A DNA stretch of 64,000 nt from Hypericum androsaemum (lineage: Eukaryota > Streptophyta > Magnoliopsida > Malpighiales > Hypericaceae): positions 14,769,912 to 14,833,911 of the forward strand of contig OZ023188.1 of the NCBI GenBank assembly GCA_963995505.1. Reading direction: 5' to 3'. The translations under genes were made by a program, and so were the position numbers. Of this stretch, positions 1-12,654 are shown one piece after another; positions within the stretch are counted from its first letter, which is position 1; the number at the start of each line of letters is the position of its first letter. The notes beneath the pieces were generated by a model. That model searched no databases and had not been told where the DNA came from. It worked only from the letters and a program-made list of their open reading frames with translations.

Positions 1-3000
1 CATCAAGGAAATATGGACAGATTGCAATGGAAACTAGCTGTTTCTATCCATGCACCTACACTTTTTGCGAATACTATGCAATACCTACGAGGTAGCCAAT
101 GAATTTTTTTTTCTAAAATTATCTATTTTTCGAATAAATGAGTCCCGCTAATATGTTCACTTATATATAAATTTAATATTCGAACTCAAAACATTCCGAT
201 TCAATCCTCACTTGGGCGATGCAAATTCTACGCAATACATCCATGCATAATTGGAAAATAGCATTCTATTAACCAATTTGCAACGCCCTGCGTGGCCCGT
301 GATATTTACCTTTTTTTGTTTTCTTATTTCGAGAATGAATTATTTGTACCTATGGCCCTCCACCACGGACGATCAATTAGTATAAGGAATCGGTGTCGGT
401 CACAATATTGGAGCTGGCCTACTTTGATTGATGTCCCCAAAGTGAGCTCCACTTGAATTCAATTATACCTAAAAATATTCAAACAATAGTAACGTTTCAA
501 TACCTTTATTGATTGGAAAACTTTAAAGACGACGGAGCTGTAGATTTTCAAGATGAACTTTGGCGCAATTGGTGTGGATTCGGAGAATCTGTCCTATGTT
601 TGGTAGGGTTCGAAGATGTGAGAAGATTGTTGGGTTGTACTAAGTTGTTTGTTGATTGTGTCAAGTAGTTTGATCTTGTTAACAAATATGAAGAAAAAAA
701 AATTCATTGTCTTAAAGAGTGGCGTAGCCAAAAAATTATGAGCAGAAATATGTTATTTTTGCTCAATTATTTAATATTTTATTGCAAGTACAAATTTAGT
801 CGATGCAAGTTAAACATTGAGCGTGATCAAATTCAATTTTTTTGGAACTTACACGATAACTAGAACTCCAGTGGAGCAACTACTCCCAATAGATTTAAGA
901 TTTGGAATTGGATATAAAAAATAATTTTGAGTTAGATCATGTAATCTATTTTTTTCATGTATATTTTGATCCGATGAGTTCAGTTGGAGATGAATTGTGC
1001 CTACGTTGGAATAAAAGTGAAATTCAACAATTGGCTAAATGCTCGAATCGATATGACATATATTTTACAAATAAATTCAAAATATTATTACAAGATTCAC
1101 CCTAAATATTTAGGGTTTGAAGTTCGATTCCGACGTAAAAACTATATTGCAGATTAGCAAACGAGAATGGCAGGAGGGTAGTCCATCGTGTTGGTAGTGG
1201 TAGACGATCATATGTGTAGCCATGGAGGTCGTCAATTAATATTCATGGACATATCTTATATTCTTATTTCGATTTCACTCTATTCGTTCCTCGAGACCTC
1301 AAAAGTCAACTTATTAAATGTTTTTATACACTTGAGAGAAGAAAACCTTGCAGTTTTCCGTATTCTACTAATTAAATACAGTCTGATGCAATAATGGAGA
1401 GGCCAGCTTTGTGTTTGTAGAGCTGCTACTATAATTTACTCTACTTCCATTTGCATTAATTTTCAATAGATCGTTGTCTAGTGGGATTTAAGTTCTTGTA
1501 CAGAGTAAATGCCAAGGGATTGGATCTATCTTCTTATTTTAATGCTGCACGTTATATTTCTATTGATATTTTCCTAAAAAGATAAGATAAAAATACGAGA
1601 AATGAAGTACATCCTTCTAAAGTTATTAGTAGAGTTTAATTTATTGTATACTGGGCTTAATCTGCGTGGGGACTAATAATCCAACAATCCACATCTTAAG
1701 CTCATTTTCCTTTTCAGTTCGCATAAAATGATAAATATTATTTGTAATTTACTATGTCAACCCTTTTTTAGAAGGCTATGTTAACCCTCTGTTGCGGAAT
1801 TTTGTAACCCGAACTTTTACCGTATTTCGAGCCATTTAGGTAAAATTTAATCTAATTTATGTTTTAGACTAATTTTATCTTTACGTTCTTTACCTTGATC
1901 TATTTTTTTCATGGAGTAAAACAATCTATCTAATTATTTAAAAAAATGTGTTAACCTAGCAAGTGAACAGAGTCATCCGGTCAAGTCAAATTAGATCATT
2001 CTGAAAATGGTCAGATTTGTCTTAACAGTGAACATTATCGCACTTGGCCTTTGAAACACCGATGATTACGAAGTGTTTGGTTGCTGTCAAAATCCTGACA
2101 TGGAATCTGCATGTGCGAGGTTTTGATCTTCGGGACATCAAAGCCCCAATCAGTTAAGCATATCATTATCAAGGCGCTATTAATGCAAATCATGGATACC
2201 TCAGATGATATTTATAATCGAATATTGTCGAACTCTATTTAATAATAGTTGAACTCCGTCGAATTCTATTTAAGAATGAACTGTTCTAATAGTGTTTATT
2301 CTATTTGTAAAATTTGTATCCAAATTTTTTAAAAAAATTCAAATTTCGTATCATTTGAACATTTTTTGGCTGATAGTAACATTGGAGTTGGAGGTGATGT
2401 TTGGAAAAGGAAAAGTTGATAAGAGAAATGTCATTGGCTTTCGTCTCATTTTTTATTTTTGAAGATGGTGATCACTTTTAGAAAGTTGTATAAACATAGT
2501 CTAGGGCACATTATGGAGGGAAAAAGAGAGCTGTAAAGCGAGGCAGATGAAAATCTCTTGCACTAAGTTGGACTTTGGCCCAAGTTGTCTGGGAGACCTC
2601 AAATAAAGCAGAAAACGTGTGTAGTCATAGGAATAAAAGTTCAAAGGTCGGGACCAAGTAGTACAATTATAGAGTATAATTAAATGTCTGGATAAAAACA
2701 GAGTATAATTAAAATGGGCTCCTCTAATATCACTTCCCACTAAAGCAACTTCTGTTCCAAGCCCACCAGAAGCAGCGGAAAGTGAATAAAAACAATATAT
2801 ACTAATTAATATCACAAAGTGATTAGGGGGAGTAATGATGGGTGTGACATGTTATCTGACTTTTTTATGGAATATTTTAGAGATTTTTCTTATTCTGTAA
2901 ACAAGGTCCAATTGATTTAGCATTTCAAATTTATTTGCATGGCTCCTTTAAGTGCGAGACAACAAATAATTCGTTCTAACATTACGTTAAAAAATTTATA

Positions 3001-3917
3001 TTTAAACCAAACTTTTCCCACCAATAAATCAAAATCCATTAGAACTTATGTGTTAATAGATTTGTTTGCCAGTTGTATAGCATCATGAATTGCATAATTC
3101 AGAACACGGTGGGAATCTGGCATCCAAGAAGAAACAAAGAGTCTCTTTGGTGCAATCATATAGGAATTATGGAAACATATGGATTATTTTCGATGGAGTT
3201 ACAAATAATCATAAGTTTCTTATTCTTTCTCTATTCTACAATGTTGGTTTTAGTATCGAATAGATAACAATTAACCAATAGGAAAGTTCAACTAGTACGA
3301 TTCTTTTTTTTTCCTTTAATTTTGAGGATGAAACGAAATATTTACTTAAAAAAACAAAGAGATAATCGATATTCCACAGAGAGTCTCTTTAATCATGTAA
3401 AAATGTTCCTAAGCCTTAAATCATCATTGGGTCTCCTTGTTTGTTCCTACACATACATGCAATTAATTTCATGGCCATGCCCGGTCGAGGATTCCAAGTC
3501 AAAGGTTCCAATGTTATTTTAATTCATATCTATCACTCTCTTTAATCAATCGCCTTCCATTAAAGGGCCCAGCTTGTACATATCCCCTGCAAAATTTTAA
3601 AATGAACTGAATTGTTATCTTGATAAAATATTTCGAGTTTGAACTGTGAATTCTAACATTGTTAAAAATTTGATAGCAAATTTTTTGTTACTATTTATAG
3701 GTCAATCGATTCTAATTTAGATAAACAAAATATGCAGATATTTTAGAAACTTTCATTCATAATAATAACAAGTTCTATAACGGATTACGGGACATAGACA
3801 TAAAATAAAAGCTAAGGATAACATCGAGATTTGACGAGCACAATTGTCAACTGCAAAGAATTCCAAAATATGCAGATATTGGATGGATTAAAAAATAAAA
3901 CTAGCCCCGTTGCTCAC
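1..3917. other. Intergenic, no gene recognised
   Basis: This AT-rich stretch holds only short open frames (the longest about 104 codons at 2501-2815, minus strand) that match nothing I know and show no splice structure. No RNA gene or clear terminal repeats were seen. Confidence 0.5.
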
Positions 3918-4097
3918 GGGGTTGGATTCAGTGGGGACAAATCTTGTCCCCACTGAAATGGATCAAGTGATTTTGGTTATAGACAAGATTTTTAATAAAT
4001 ATAAGATCTGTAGATACGATTTTTAATGAAATCTGATGGTCCAAACGAAATCTCCTCCATTGGAACGAATTTTATATTGTCCCCACTCAATCCAAAA
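3918..4097. mobile_element. Short TIR element (MITE-like)
   Basis: The left end GGTTGGATTCAGTGGGGACA reappears inverted at the right end as TGTCCCCACTCAATCC followed by AAAA. The flanks read CCGTTGCTCAC on the left and CCGTTGGTCAC on the right, a target duplication of about 9-11 bp with one mismatch. That duplication size fits the Mutator superfamily, with hAT as the alternative. At 180 bp it has no coding capacity. Confidence 0.6.
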
Positions 4098-4669
4098 CCG
4101 TTGGTCACTATCATGAAATAACAAAATCATTTAACTATCCCCATCTAGTCTACCACTGTTAAAAGCACAATCAATTATCCGACAAAGAAAACGCACAATC
4201 AATTAAGACAGAGAGAGAGAGAGAGAGATTCTTTTGTCATTGATGCAGGCTTTAGTTTGTGCTCACGCATAATTTTTTTAAATTGTTTAGCCGAGATCGG
4301 ATAACATGTAAGCGATTCAATTTAACAAAAAGTTATTAGTCGAGTACAAAGCTATAAAGGCTATGACACGAGTGGATTTACTTTTACCCCTCAAAAGAAC
4401 GGAATTTTCTTTACTTTTCCGCTCGGACTGAAAAAAAAAGAGAGAACTGTATTTTATATTCGTAAAGTTTAAAAATTGAACCAAATACCTTATTAAGTAA
4501 ATTCAAAATCCTTTAATAAACTCTTATTAGAGAAGAGACGGTTTTAGGGGGAGCACAGGCCATCTCCTGGGAATAAAGCCTGAACTCAAACTGGGCTTCA
4601 TTGGTGTACATTGTCCTAATGACAAGCACTAGTGACAAGGTTGAGAGTGCTGTTGTTTCTCCCCTCCTC

Positions 4670-4790
4670 CGGGACCTGACTCAAGCGGTAAAGAGTAGCG
4701 CGGAGAATTGAGATTGAAGTTTATAACCCGGATTCAAACACCGAAGAATAATAATAAATATAAAAAATTATACTAACAAAAAGAACGATA
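4670..4790 (+). mobile_element. Possible tRNA-derived SINE
   Basis: A block resembling a Pol III A box (TGACTCAAGCGGTAAAGAG) is followed about 35 bp later by a B-box-like CCCGGATTCAAAC and an A-rich tail. No target duplication could be fixed, so the boundaries are approximate and the call is tentative. Confidence 0.35.
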
Positions 4791-5183
4791 AAGCCAAGCA
4801 AGAAAATAACATTTTGCCATCTGCAGCACGAAATGTGCTCTGATCTATAGCAGGGTAATGTCAATCCATGAAACAATATTACTCTGCCTCTGGCATGGAA
4901 GCAATTTCACATTCTGGCTCTGAGATTTGCATTGCATAGGGTAAAAGCACCATCACTGTAGAATATAGATATTCTGCATTAACAAATATGAACTTCTCAA
5001 CTTGATTAACAGAATAAAACTCGACTCTTCAAGAAAAAAAATATATCGTAGTACTACGAGGTTTCTTATTGCATTCGAATTCATTTTGACCCTTATTATA
5101 CTGGTTTTGGATTATTGGTGAAGTGGTAACTATACCTATGGGACAAGCAAAAGCAGAGGAAGAGAGTGGTGGTCGTCAAGAGC

Positions 5184-8100
5184 TCATTTCTTGATAAATG
5201 AGACCCCTTTTTCAATGCTTGCAGCTAATTCTTTCTTCGCTTTCTCCAAGCCAACCCTATCAAGAGAGAGACGATGCGGAAAAATCATCTTCTGTATCAG
5301 CATCTTGGATTAGAATGATCTAGGTAAGAAGATTGCGGACCTTTCATACTCGTTGAGGGGTCCAAGAGGGTGAATTTCCTCCACTCCGTTCCGACCCAGT
5401 CGCACTTTGGAAGCAAAGAATGGAAGTTCGGTCACCTACAAAATAAACACCATCTAGTAGTTATTCGGGCCGTTAACTGCAGATTATGTTTGCATGTAGG
5501 GCCTAATAGAGATGCTATAGTAGGATTGTAACGACATACTGCAGAAGCAACATAGGCACACTCGACGACACCAGTCTCTCCTCTCAATCCTCGAAGGCAT
5601 GCATCGGCAAATTTGACAGCAGCATATGCCTACAAATTTTTTCTTAGTTAAATCAAATTTTAGTTTTAAGAATGCCACAACCAAATTTAGTGGCAATAAA
5701 TAGATGTATCACTAACCATTGACAGTGTCGCTGATCCAGTTCCTGCTTTTGCCTGCAAAACCACATCAGCATATGGACTCAAGTAGAGTTCAAAAGCAGG
5801 AGAATGCTGCATGGAATTGTAAGGAACTTTCGGTGGTCGTGTAGACCAAATGCGTCCCAAGGTACGATATACAGACAAGGAATAAAAATGACAAAAATAT
5901 GATTGCTGCTGTCAACTTAGTTTATGCCAATTATCAGCAACAACAGCTTTTAGTCAATCCTAAATGTTTCGTCAGTCATTTTGTAGGAAACTAAATCTAG
6001 GCTCTTTTAGTTTCAATATATTCTCCACATATCTAGAATTTAGCATGTTCTGAAAATATTAATCACAAAGACCTTGTTATCTTGATCCAATCCAGCACAG
6101 TAGAACCCAGGCAGAGGATAACCAAGCCGTAAAAAATCAGCAAAACGTCACACATTAAGTCAGCTCCAAATACTTGACATAAGTTGGACACCTCAAAATA
6201 TTTTGCACCATATGGTGATAATAGTAATTAGAAAGAAGTACCTCAACTACTTCTGTTCCACCATTTTGAATACGATCTGTCAAGTAATCAATCTCTTTCT
6301 GTGTAAATGAGCACGGAGGTTTAACCTGTAAAACAAAATGTCATTGAGCAACTCAACAAGGTATTGAGAAACACTGCAAGACTGAGCTGATGAACTAGCT
6401 AGAAACTCCGAGTTCAAACCTGGGACAGAAGAGGTAAAATAGTGATCCCTGCATGACCACCAACGACCGGGACATCAACTTCTCTAGGATCGAGACCTAA
6501 AACTTCTGCCTGCAGTTACAAAATCAACAAACAAAATAGTAAGACTTTGGTTAAGCCCATGGTCAGAATGAAGTGTATCATCAAGCAGGTTGTAACAAGA
6601 AAGCAAGTTGATTAATGATCTACATGCTGGTCTGAATTATCACCCAAAATATCAAAACGTTTCATTCAGAATGGAGGATATCTTACGCAAAAATAACAAT
6701 GAAAAATTCTTCCCTACTCTTGGACTAATTAAACACATATTAACATAAAGTTGAAACTCAAGTGTACCTCCACCATGAAATTTTTCTAAATGACGAAGGA
6801 GAGAATACAATGGCATTATGAACTTGTCTCTCAAGAGTAAAGGCAAACACAAGTAAGCTCCGAATTATGACAGTGATGCGGCAAAATCAATCCTTCCACA
6901 GAACCACAAACATATTAAGCCACTGCTTTACTTACCACGAATGTGTTTGCCCTGACAACATCAAGCATTGTGACTCCAAGTAATAGCTTGGGATCATAGG
7001 TGCCAGCTTTCTTGAAAACTTCGGCGGCTATTGGGACCGTGGAGTTAACAGGATTACTGATTATGTTTACAGCAGCTTTAGGACAGCACTTGGCAACTCC
7101 TTCACAAAGGGTCTTAACAATCCCAGCATTTATATTGAAAAGGTCATCCCTTGTCATCCCAGGTTTCCTAGGAACACCAGCAGGAATAATCAGTAAATCC
7201 ATCCCCGTTAGTGCATCCTCCAGTTGTTGCTGCCCCAAGAAACCACGTACCTGGAAATTCACAGATTTGAGATGCTCAAACTAGGGGAGGAATCTAGGAA
7301 CCAATTGTGAAGGCTGGAAGCTTTGATCCCTCCAAGTACACAATAGATATAAAAAGTTTCCTTTCAGCAAAACTGCAAAAGATGAGGCTTCAAGCAGCAA
7401 TGTGGCTTTACACTGAAAATAACATGAACAATAATGAACACGAGCTGAGAACACCCTTTCAGTGTGCTAACTTCCAAGGACTGCATACAGTAATCTTCAC
7501 GGCTCACAGGCCTGTTAACCCTTTGATTTTTATTGTACTTGAAACACATTCTGTAGAAATCGTTAGCAACTTCTACATAATAGGGGGAATAAAATCGAGG
7601 ATTTGAGAAATGAGATCTCTAACTGAATTCCACACTAACCAAAGATTAGGATCTCCGAATTTCGACATGAACTCTGTATCTATAGTCACAAGCATTCAGA
7701 AAACACACAAGTCTACCATGATAGGCTATCATGACTTATTAAGTTTTCAGTGGAAAACAAGGCGTCTCTTGTGTAGTTTTACAGAGAAGATAAGGTTCGG
7801 CCTGGACGGTTTTGTTGCAAGGGTAAACATTACTCTAAAAAGCAATGCAAGAATCTCATTGATACTTCAGTGTAACTTTCACATCTCAGAGAACGAGCTC
7901 ACAGATCTACCTTCTTGAGTATTCCCGACTATTGTAAAGCACCAAAAGCTACAGCATCCTATTATCACTCACCTCATCATATGAAACAATTTTACCAACT
8001 CATTCCAATAATCTTTTCCTTAGCAACTCATTCCAATAATCTAGTGAATTTGTAATTTTCTACTTCTAGTATAATTTGCAAAAGAATTACCAGAGGAAAA

Positions 8101-8873
8101 TCATAAACACAAGCAGCTGGAGCTATTACTTAGTATCTGACGTAATTTGCAGTAAGAGACTCCACACACACCCCAACGGCGCCATTTCACATTATCGCCA
8201 GCGAAAACACAGAGCAAAGCTAATCGTGATGAGAACCACGCATCAACTACAAATCCCAACATCCTCGAGTAAGCCGCATTGAAATTTGAAACAACGAAAT
8301 CATCAACACTCCGAAAGATCGTAACCAACACTATCTACTCCCGTGACACTCAATTCACTAGTCCCACAAACCATGATCACGGCACATTCTACCACAAAAT
8401 ATCACCATCGCTCGAAAAAACCCGAAAGAGGAAACACAAATCCCCAACAATCACAGACACCAAATCAAAGAGAGCCAAAAGACTCGAACTCGAAGAGCAT
8501 ACCACGGCACCAGTATCCATGTGGCTGACATCAGCAGTGACCCCGGGAGTGTTGACCACATCGTAGAGGTGGAGAACCGACACCAAAGGTTCATCTTCAT
8601 CAGCAAAGCGAGGGGCTGCCCTATCCCGCCAGCTGCCCCAAGTACGGCCACCTTGAACCCGGGGGACCCACCTTTTGCCCTGCAATTCTCCCTCCCCACA
8701 CCAACCCAAGAACCCTCCTCCATCTACACCAAAGAAAACAGCATAAAGGCGGGAACTTTACCAATATCAAGCGGTGAGAGGAGCAGCGGAGAAAAGGGTT
8801 TGTGAGAGTTGACCTGAGACGGAGACGGGTCGAGGTGGGCGGCGATTCTGGCGATCCGTTGACTGGCTTGCAT
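5184..8873 (-). CDS. PMDH: Glyoxysomal malate dehydrogenase, with one-base frameshift in exon 2
   Basis: NAD-dependent malate dehydrogenase of glyoxysomes/peroxisomes; it interconverts malate and oxaloacetate, supporting beta-oxidation and the glyoxylate cycle. Exons, in coding order: 8873-8814, 8723-8503, 7250-6936, 6509-6420, 6325-6242, 5752-5717, 5629-5540, 5435-5341, 5256-5184, all with GT-AG introns. Exon 1 encodes a PTS2 peroxisome signal (RIARIAAHL at residues 6-14). Exon 2 holds the dinucleotide site [13 protein letters not shown], exon 3 the substrate loop [12 protein letters not shown], and exon 4 the active-site region LDPREV and GGHAG. Exon 2 is 221 nt instead of 222: one C is missing near 8595, after the codons for MKMN, and the usual [13 protein letters not shown] continues in the next frame. 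With that base the mRNA would give 354 aa, the normal family length. Everything else is intact, so this is a very young pseudogene or a base error in the sequence. A Harbinger element begins 64 bp upstream of the ATG. Confidence 0.93.
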
Positions 8874-9245
8874 CTCTAAAGGTCTCGCCTTCGCTGGGGT
8901 GTTTTTTTTTTCCAACGATCGTCTCATTGCTGGCTTAGACTACCCTCCACCCAATCCAGTTCACGGAATAAAAAATTAATTTTTCTCTCATCCATACCCA
9001 ATCCAACTCAATCCAATCCAATTACATATTTTTCTACTCACAGCAGCAACCCATTTCATAGAATAAACAATTAATTTCTCTCTCATCCACATATTATCTA
9101 CTATCATTTTTTGGAATACTAAATTAGATAAAAGTACTCGAGGTACAAATGGAAGTCGAAAATGATAAATTACGAATATGGAAATTTCAAATTACAAATA
9201 CAAAAATTTGAAATTACATAATTAATTATCGTTTCCGAACTTTTG

Positions 9246-10412
9246 TCAAATATGCTCAATTAAATCACTTTTCAGAGCGTTATGAGCTTCTCTATTGCGA
9301 AGTTGTTCCCTAGCAGTCGTGTAGGTGGATAGATTTCTGATGCGTTCAGTAGAGAATTGAAAAGGTTCTTCGTTGTCCTCTTCATTTTGGAATTCGGCCG
9401 GATCATGATAACGGAGATATGTGTCTCGTTCGTCCTCGACTATCATATTGTGCAATATGATGCAAGCCTTCATAATTCTTCCCATTAACTCCTTGCCCCA
9501 AAGAAGACATGGACGTCGAATGAATGCAAAACGAGCCTGTAGAACTCCAAAAGCTCGCTCAACATATTTTCTAGCAGCCTCTTGATGTTGAGCGAATAAC
9601 TTGTGTTTTAGGGTTGACGGAGATGTAATTGACTTGACAAATGCAGCTCATGCAGGATATATCCCATCAGTGAGATAATATGCCATTTCATTTTGTCGAC
9701 CGTTGACGACGTAACTCACTTTTGGTGCTCGGCCTTCCAAGACATCACTAAAAATAGGAGATCGGTGCAATACATTAATATCATTGAGAGTACCTGGTGT
9801 TCCAAAGAAAGCATGTCATATCCATAAGTCATATGATGCAACTGCTTCCAGAATAATTGTAGGCTTTCCGCTCCTTCCTGCATATTGCCCAGCCCATGCA
9901 TTAGGACAATTTTTCCATTCCCAGTGCATACAGTCAATACTACCTATCATGCCCGGGAATCCACGTTGTTCCCCAACGTAGAGAAGTCTTACCAGATCCT
10001 GTGCATTGGGCCTTCTCAGGTACTCGTTCCCGAAGCAGAAAATTACACCTTCTACGAACTTCATTAGAGCTTCCCGTGTTGTAGATGCACCCATTCTCAG
10101 GTATTCATCAACCACATCGGTTGAGGTCCCATAAGCTAACACCCTCATAGCTCCAGTACATTTCTGTATGGCTGTCAGACCAAGGGTACATGCAGCATTT
10201 ATTCTTTGTTGAAAATATTGGTCATTGGCACTAACCGCCTCCACAATGCGAAGGAATAACGGTCGCTGCATGCGAAACCTCATCCGAAAGACCTCAAGTG
10301 AATACGTTGGCTTGTTGACAAAATAGTCATCCATCAAGCGCTCCTCACCAACTCTTCGTTCCCTATTGACATATCGCCTTCGCCTTGGAGGTGGTGGAAC
10401 TCCCTGGATCAA
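9246..10412 (-). pseudogene. Harbinger transposase (DDE_Tnp_4 / HARBI1-like), two stop codons
   Basis: The reading frame runs from ATG at 10412 to TGA at 9246-9248 in one frame, about 388 codons, the usual size for a Harbinger transposase. It is broken by TGA at 9818-9816 and at 9650-9648. Both stops sit where the family has tryptophan, so each is a TGG to TGA change. The catalytic triad is readable: the first Asp in GMIGSIDCMHWEWKNCP (intact part), the second in YLTDGIYP, and the Glu in VERAFGVLQARF. No frameshift was seen. It lies downstream of the element's other ORF on the same strand. As the sequence stands only a 198-residue N-terminal product could be made. Confidence 0.88.
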
Positions 10413-10647
10413 ACTAGGATTGACTACGAACGCATCCTCGAGTAAGTGATCAATTTGTCATTTTGTTCACTTCTTCGTGCTTCACATTCATCAAATTCTC
10501 TGGTGAATGAAGTACTAGAACTTGAATCTGAATCTGATGTATTTTCACTGAGAGACATTTGTGATGAGATTTGATTGTAGTGAAGAATATTGGAAGGCTT
10601 TTGGGTATATTTAAGTTTGTTATGGTCACCAATATATATAGAAGTTT

Positions 10648-11049
10648 GGGTGCGGGTGGGATGACAAAGGTGAAGTGACAATACAAAAAGTACGAGACAA
10701 ATTACCATAATTACGGGTATGGGTGGAATGACAAAGGCGAAGTGACAATACAAAAGGTACGAGACAAATTATCATAATTACGGGTATGGGTGGAATGACA
10801 AAGGTGAAGTGACAATACAAAAGGTACGAGACAAATTACCATAATTACGGGTATGGGTGGAATGACAAAGGTGAAGTGACAATACAAAAGGTACGAGACA
10901 AATTACCATAATTACGGGTATGAATGGAATGACAAAGGTGAAGTGACAATACAAAAGGTACGAGACAAATTACCATAATTACTGGTATGGGTGGAATGAC
11001 AAAGGTGAAGTGACAATACAAAAGGTACGAGACAAATTACCATAATGAC
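10648..11049. repeat. 67-bp tandem repeat, six copies
   Basis: Six head-to-tail units begin at 10648, 10715, 10782, 10849, 10916 and 10983, an exact 67-bp period with only a few substitutions. Each unit holds GGAATGACAAAGGTGAAGTG and ends near ATTACCATAATTAC. The array lies between the two Harbinger ORFs. Confidence 0.93.
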
Positions 11050-11172
11050 AAATTACATGAAATGAATGACAAATTACATGAAATGACAAATTACATGAAA
11101 TGAAAGACAAATTACATGAAATGAATGATAAATTACATGAAATGAAGAACAAATTATATGAAATGATAAATT
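11041..11172. repeat. About 20-bp tandem repeat
   Basis: Repeats of GACAAATTACATGAAATGAA, with small length changes, follow directly on the 67-bp array and end just before the stop codon of the Myb-like ORF. They seem to derive from the last part of the 67-bp unit (ACAAATTACC). Confidence 0.85.
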
Positions 11173-11177
11173 ACTAA

Positions 11178-12251
11178 TTAATTTCCAAATACTCGAGAAA
11201 TTAGATTGCGCTTCATCTCTTCATCTTCTGGGGATAAGTGCTGTTTCGAAATCAAAGCAGTCAACATGATTTTATCTAACTCCATATTCTTCATGGCCTC
11301 CCTTTTTTCATCTCGCTGGATTCTTTGTTGCTCCCTTTGTTGCTCCAGCTCCATTCTCTTCTTAAAAATTTCATTTTTATTATCTCTGGTTATTCTCAAC
11401 GAACGAATTTCTGCTGCAACATCATCAAATGCCTTACCTTTTTCTTTCCTTCTTTTGGCAGCATCTCTACCCATAGGACGAGAAATTGTTGAAGATATGG
11501 TGATTGGATCTTCTGAGTTAGATGGGATTGAATAATCTCCTTCTTCGGTCGTCTTTGACCTCTTTGAGCTCCCACCACTTTCTATATCCTCCTCCTCGTT
11601 CTGCGAAGGAAAATATGTTGAAGCGTGATCTCCTTCTTCAATTTGCCACTTGGGATGTTTACACATAACTTCATTAAAAACAACAAGGTCAGTAAATTTT
11701 TTGCCACCATCCCCTTCATAAAGTGCTTGAGCTTCAGTCTCAACATCTGCCTCGCTCATACCGCTCCGCTTCCGTTTAAGTGCTTCTCGGTATGCACCAA
11801 CCCACTTTGCTGCATTGACAGTAAGTCGTTTATAACGACCTTTTATTGAAGGCACGTTTCTTTCATGGATAGCTTCCGGGTTTTCTGCTTGACAGACATG
11901 GTATTGTGCACTCACTCGGGGCCATAGCGAGGCACTCTTCTGATTTTTTCCGATAACGCTATCTTCGCTACAATAAATGAAAACCGACATTAGGGCAATG
12001 TCTTCTTTCACACCCCAACTACTTGGTGCAGACTTTTTAGTTTTTTTCTCGCTGGACCCATCGAAGGACAAATGCCGTGGAATATTTTGTGGGGGTTGGT
12101 GTTGGAAAAATAGAATTTGAGAGAGATTTGGCGACAATTGAGAGCTATAAAAAGGTTGAGAGTTTGGATACTCTCCATAATTTTGATAAGCTGAAGGATT
12201 ATAAGATCCGAAAGGATTATAATTTGGAGAATTAGGATCATTTGGATCCAT
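11178..12251 (-). CDS. Harbinger-associated Myb/SANT-like DNA-binding protein (ORF1)
   Basis: An uninterrupted 357-codon ORF inside the Harbinger element. In PIF/Harbinger systems this accessory protein binds the element ends and brings the transposase to the nucleus. Residues about 1-65 are rich in Asn, Pro, Tyr and Ser. The trihelix/Myb-like domain begins near residue 80 (WGVKEDIALMSVFIYC), with SLWPRVSAQYH and SIKGRYKRLTVNAAKWVGAY in the second half. A conserved tail of the domain reads FNEVMCKHPKW. The C-terminus is a charged helix rich in Glu, Lys and Arg, probably a coiled coil. Host databases often label such proteins 'glutathione S-transferase T3-like' or 'NAM-associated'; these are transposon proteins. 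The frame is intact although the neighbouring transposase is broken. Confidence 0.87.
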   Translation of the reverse strand: MDPNDPNSPNYNPFGSYNPSAYQNYGEYPNSQPFYSSQLSPNLSQILFFQHQPPQNIPRHLSFDGSSEKKTKKSAPSSWGVKEDIALMSVFIYCSEDSVIGKNQKSASLWPRVSAQYHVCQAENPEAIHERNVPSIKGRYKRLTVNAAKWVGAYREALKRKRSGMSEADVETEAQALYEGDGGKKFTDLVVFNEVMCKHPKWQIEEGDHASTYFPSQNEEEDIESGGSSKRSKTTEEGDYSIPSNSEDPITISSTISRPMGRDAAKRRKEKGKAFDDVAAEIRSLRITRDNKNEIFKKRMELEQQREQQRIQRDEKREAMKNMELDKIMLTALISKQHLSPEDEEMKRNLISRVFGN

Positions 12252-12363
12252 AGTAGAAAAATATTACAGAGAAAATTTAAAAGAAGAGATTATGTAGTGA
12301 AAGAAGAGAGAATTTTAGATGGTGTGTGAAAATGGTGTGTGAAATTATGTTAACATTGGACTC

Positions 12364-12371
12364 TATTTATA
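12364..12371 (-). promoter_or_regulatory. TATA box of the Harbinger ORF1
   Basis: TATAAATA on the minus strand, about 113 bp upstream of the ATG at 12251, in an AT-rich leader. Position and sequence fit a plant core promoter; no transcript evidence is available. Confidence 0.5.
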
Positions 12372-12654
12372 GAGATTTGAAAAATAATAATTTTTATTTT
12401 TATTTAGTTTTAGGTCTGTTTAGATAACCACAAAAATATTATCCGAAAATATCTATTTTTAACGAATAATATTATGCAAAGTGGAACTAATTAGATAAAT
12501 AAGTAAAGAAAAAAAAGGCCAAGTGGCCGCTCGCGAGCGGCGATCGGGCAAGGGCCTCGGTCGGCCGCTCGCCCCCCATTTCATTTCAATTGTTTTTTTT
12601 AATATTAAAAAACCCACCCGCGCGAGATTTTGATCTCTGCTGTGGGTGGTCTTA

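Larger units (their letters stand above)
8938..12651 (-). mobile_element. PIF/Harbinger DNA transposon
   Basis: A 3.7-kb element flanked by the three-base duplication TTA (8935-8937 and 12652-12654), the typical PIF/Harbinger target. The ends are short inverted repeats: GACTACCC at the left, GGGTGGTC at the right. It carries the two standard genes, a Myb/SANT-like ORF and a DDE transposase, both on the minus strand, the same direction as the malate dehydrogenase gene it abuts. The transposase has two nonsense codons, so the copy is not autonomous as read. Tandem repeats separate the two genes. Confidence 0.85.
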
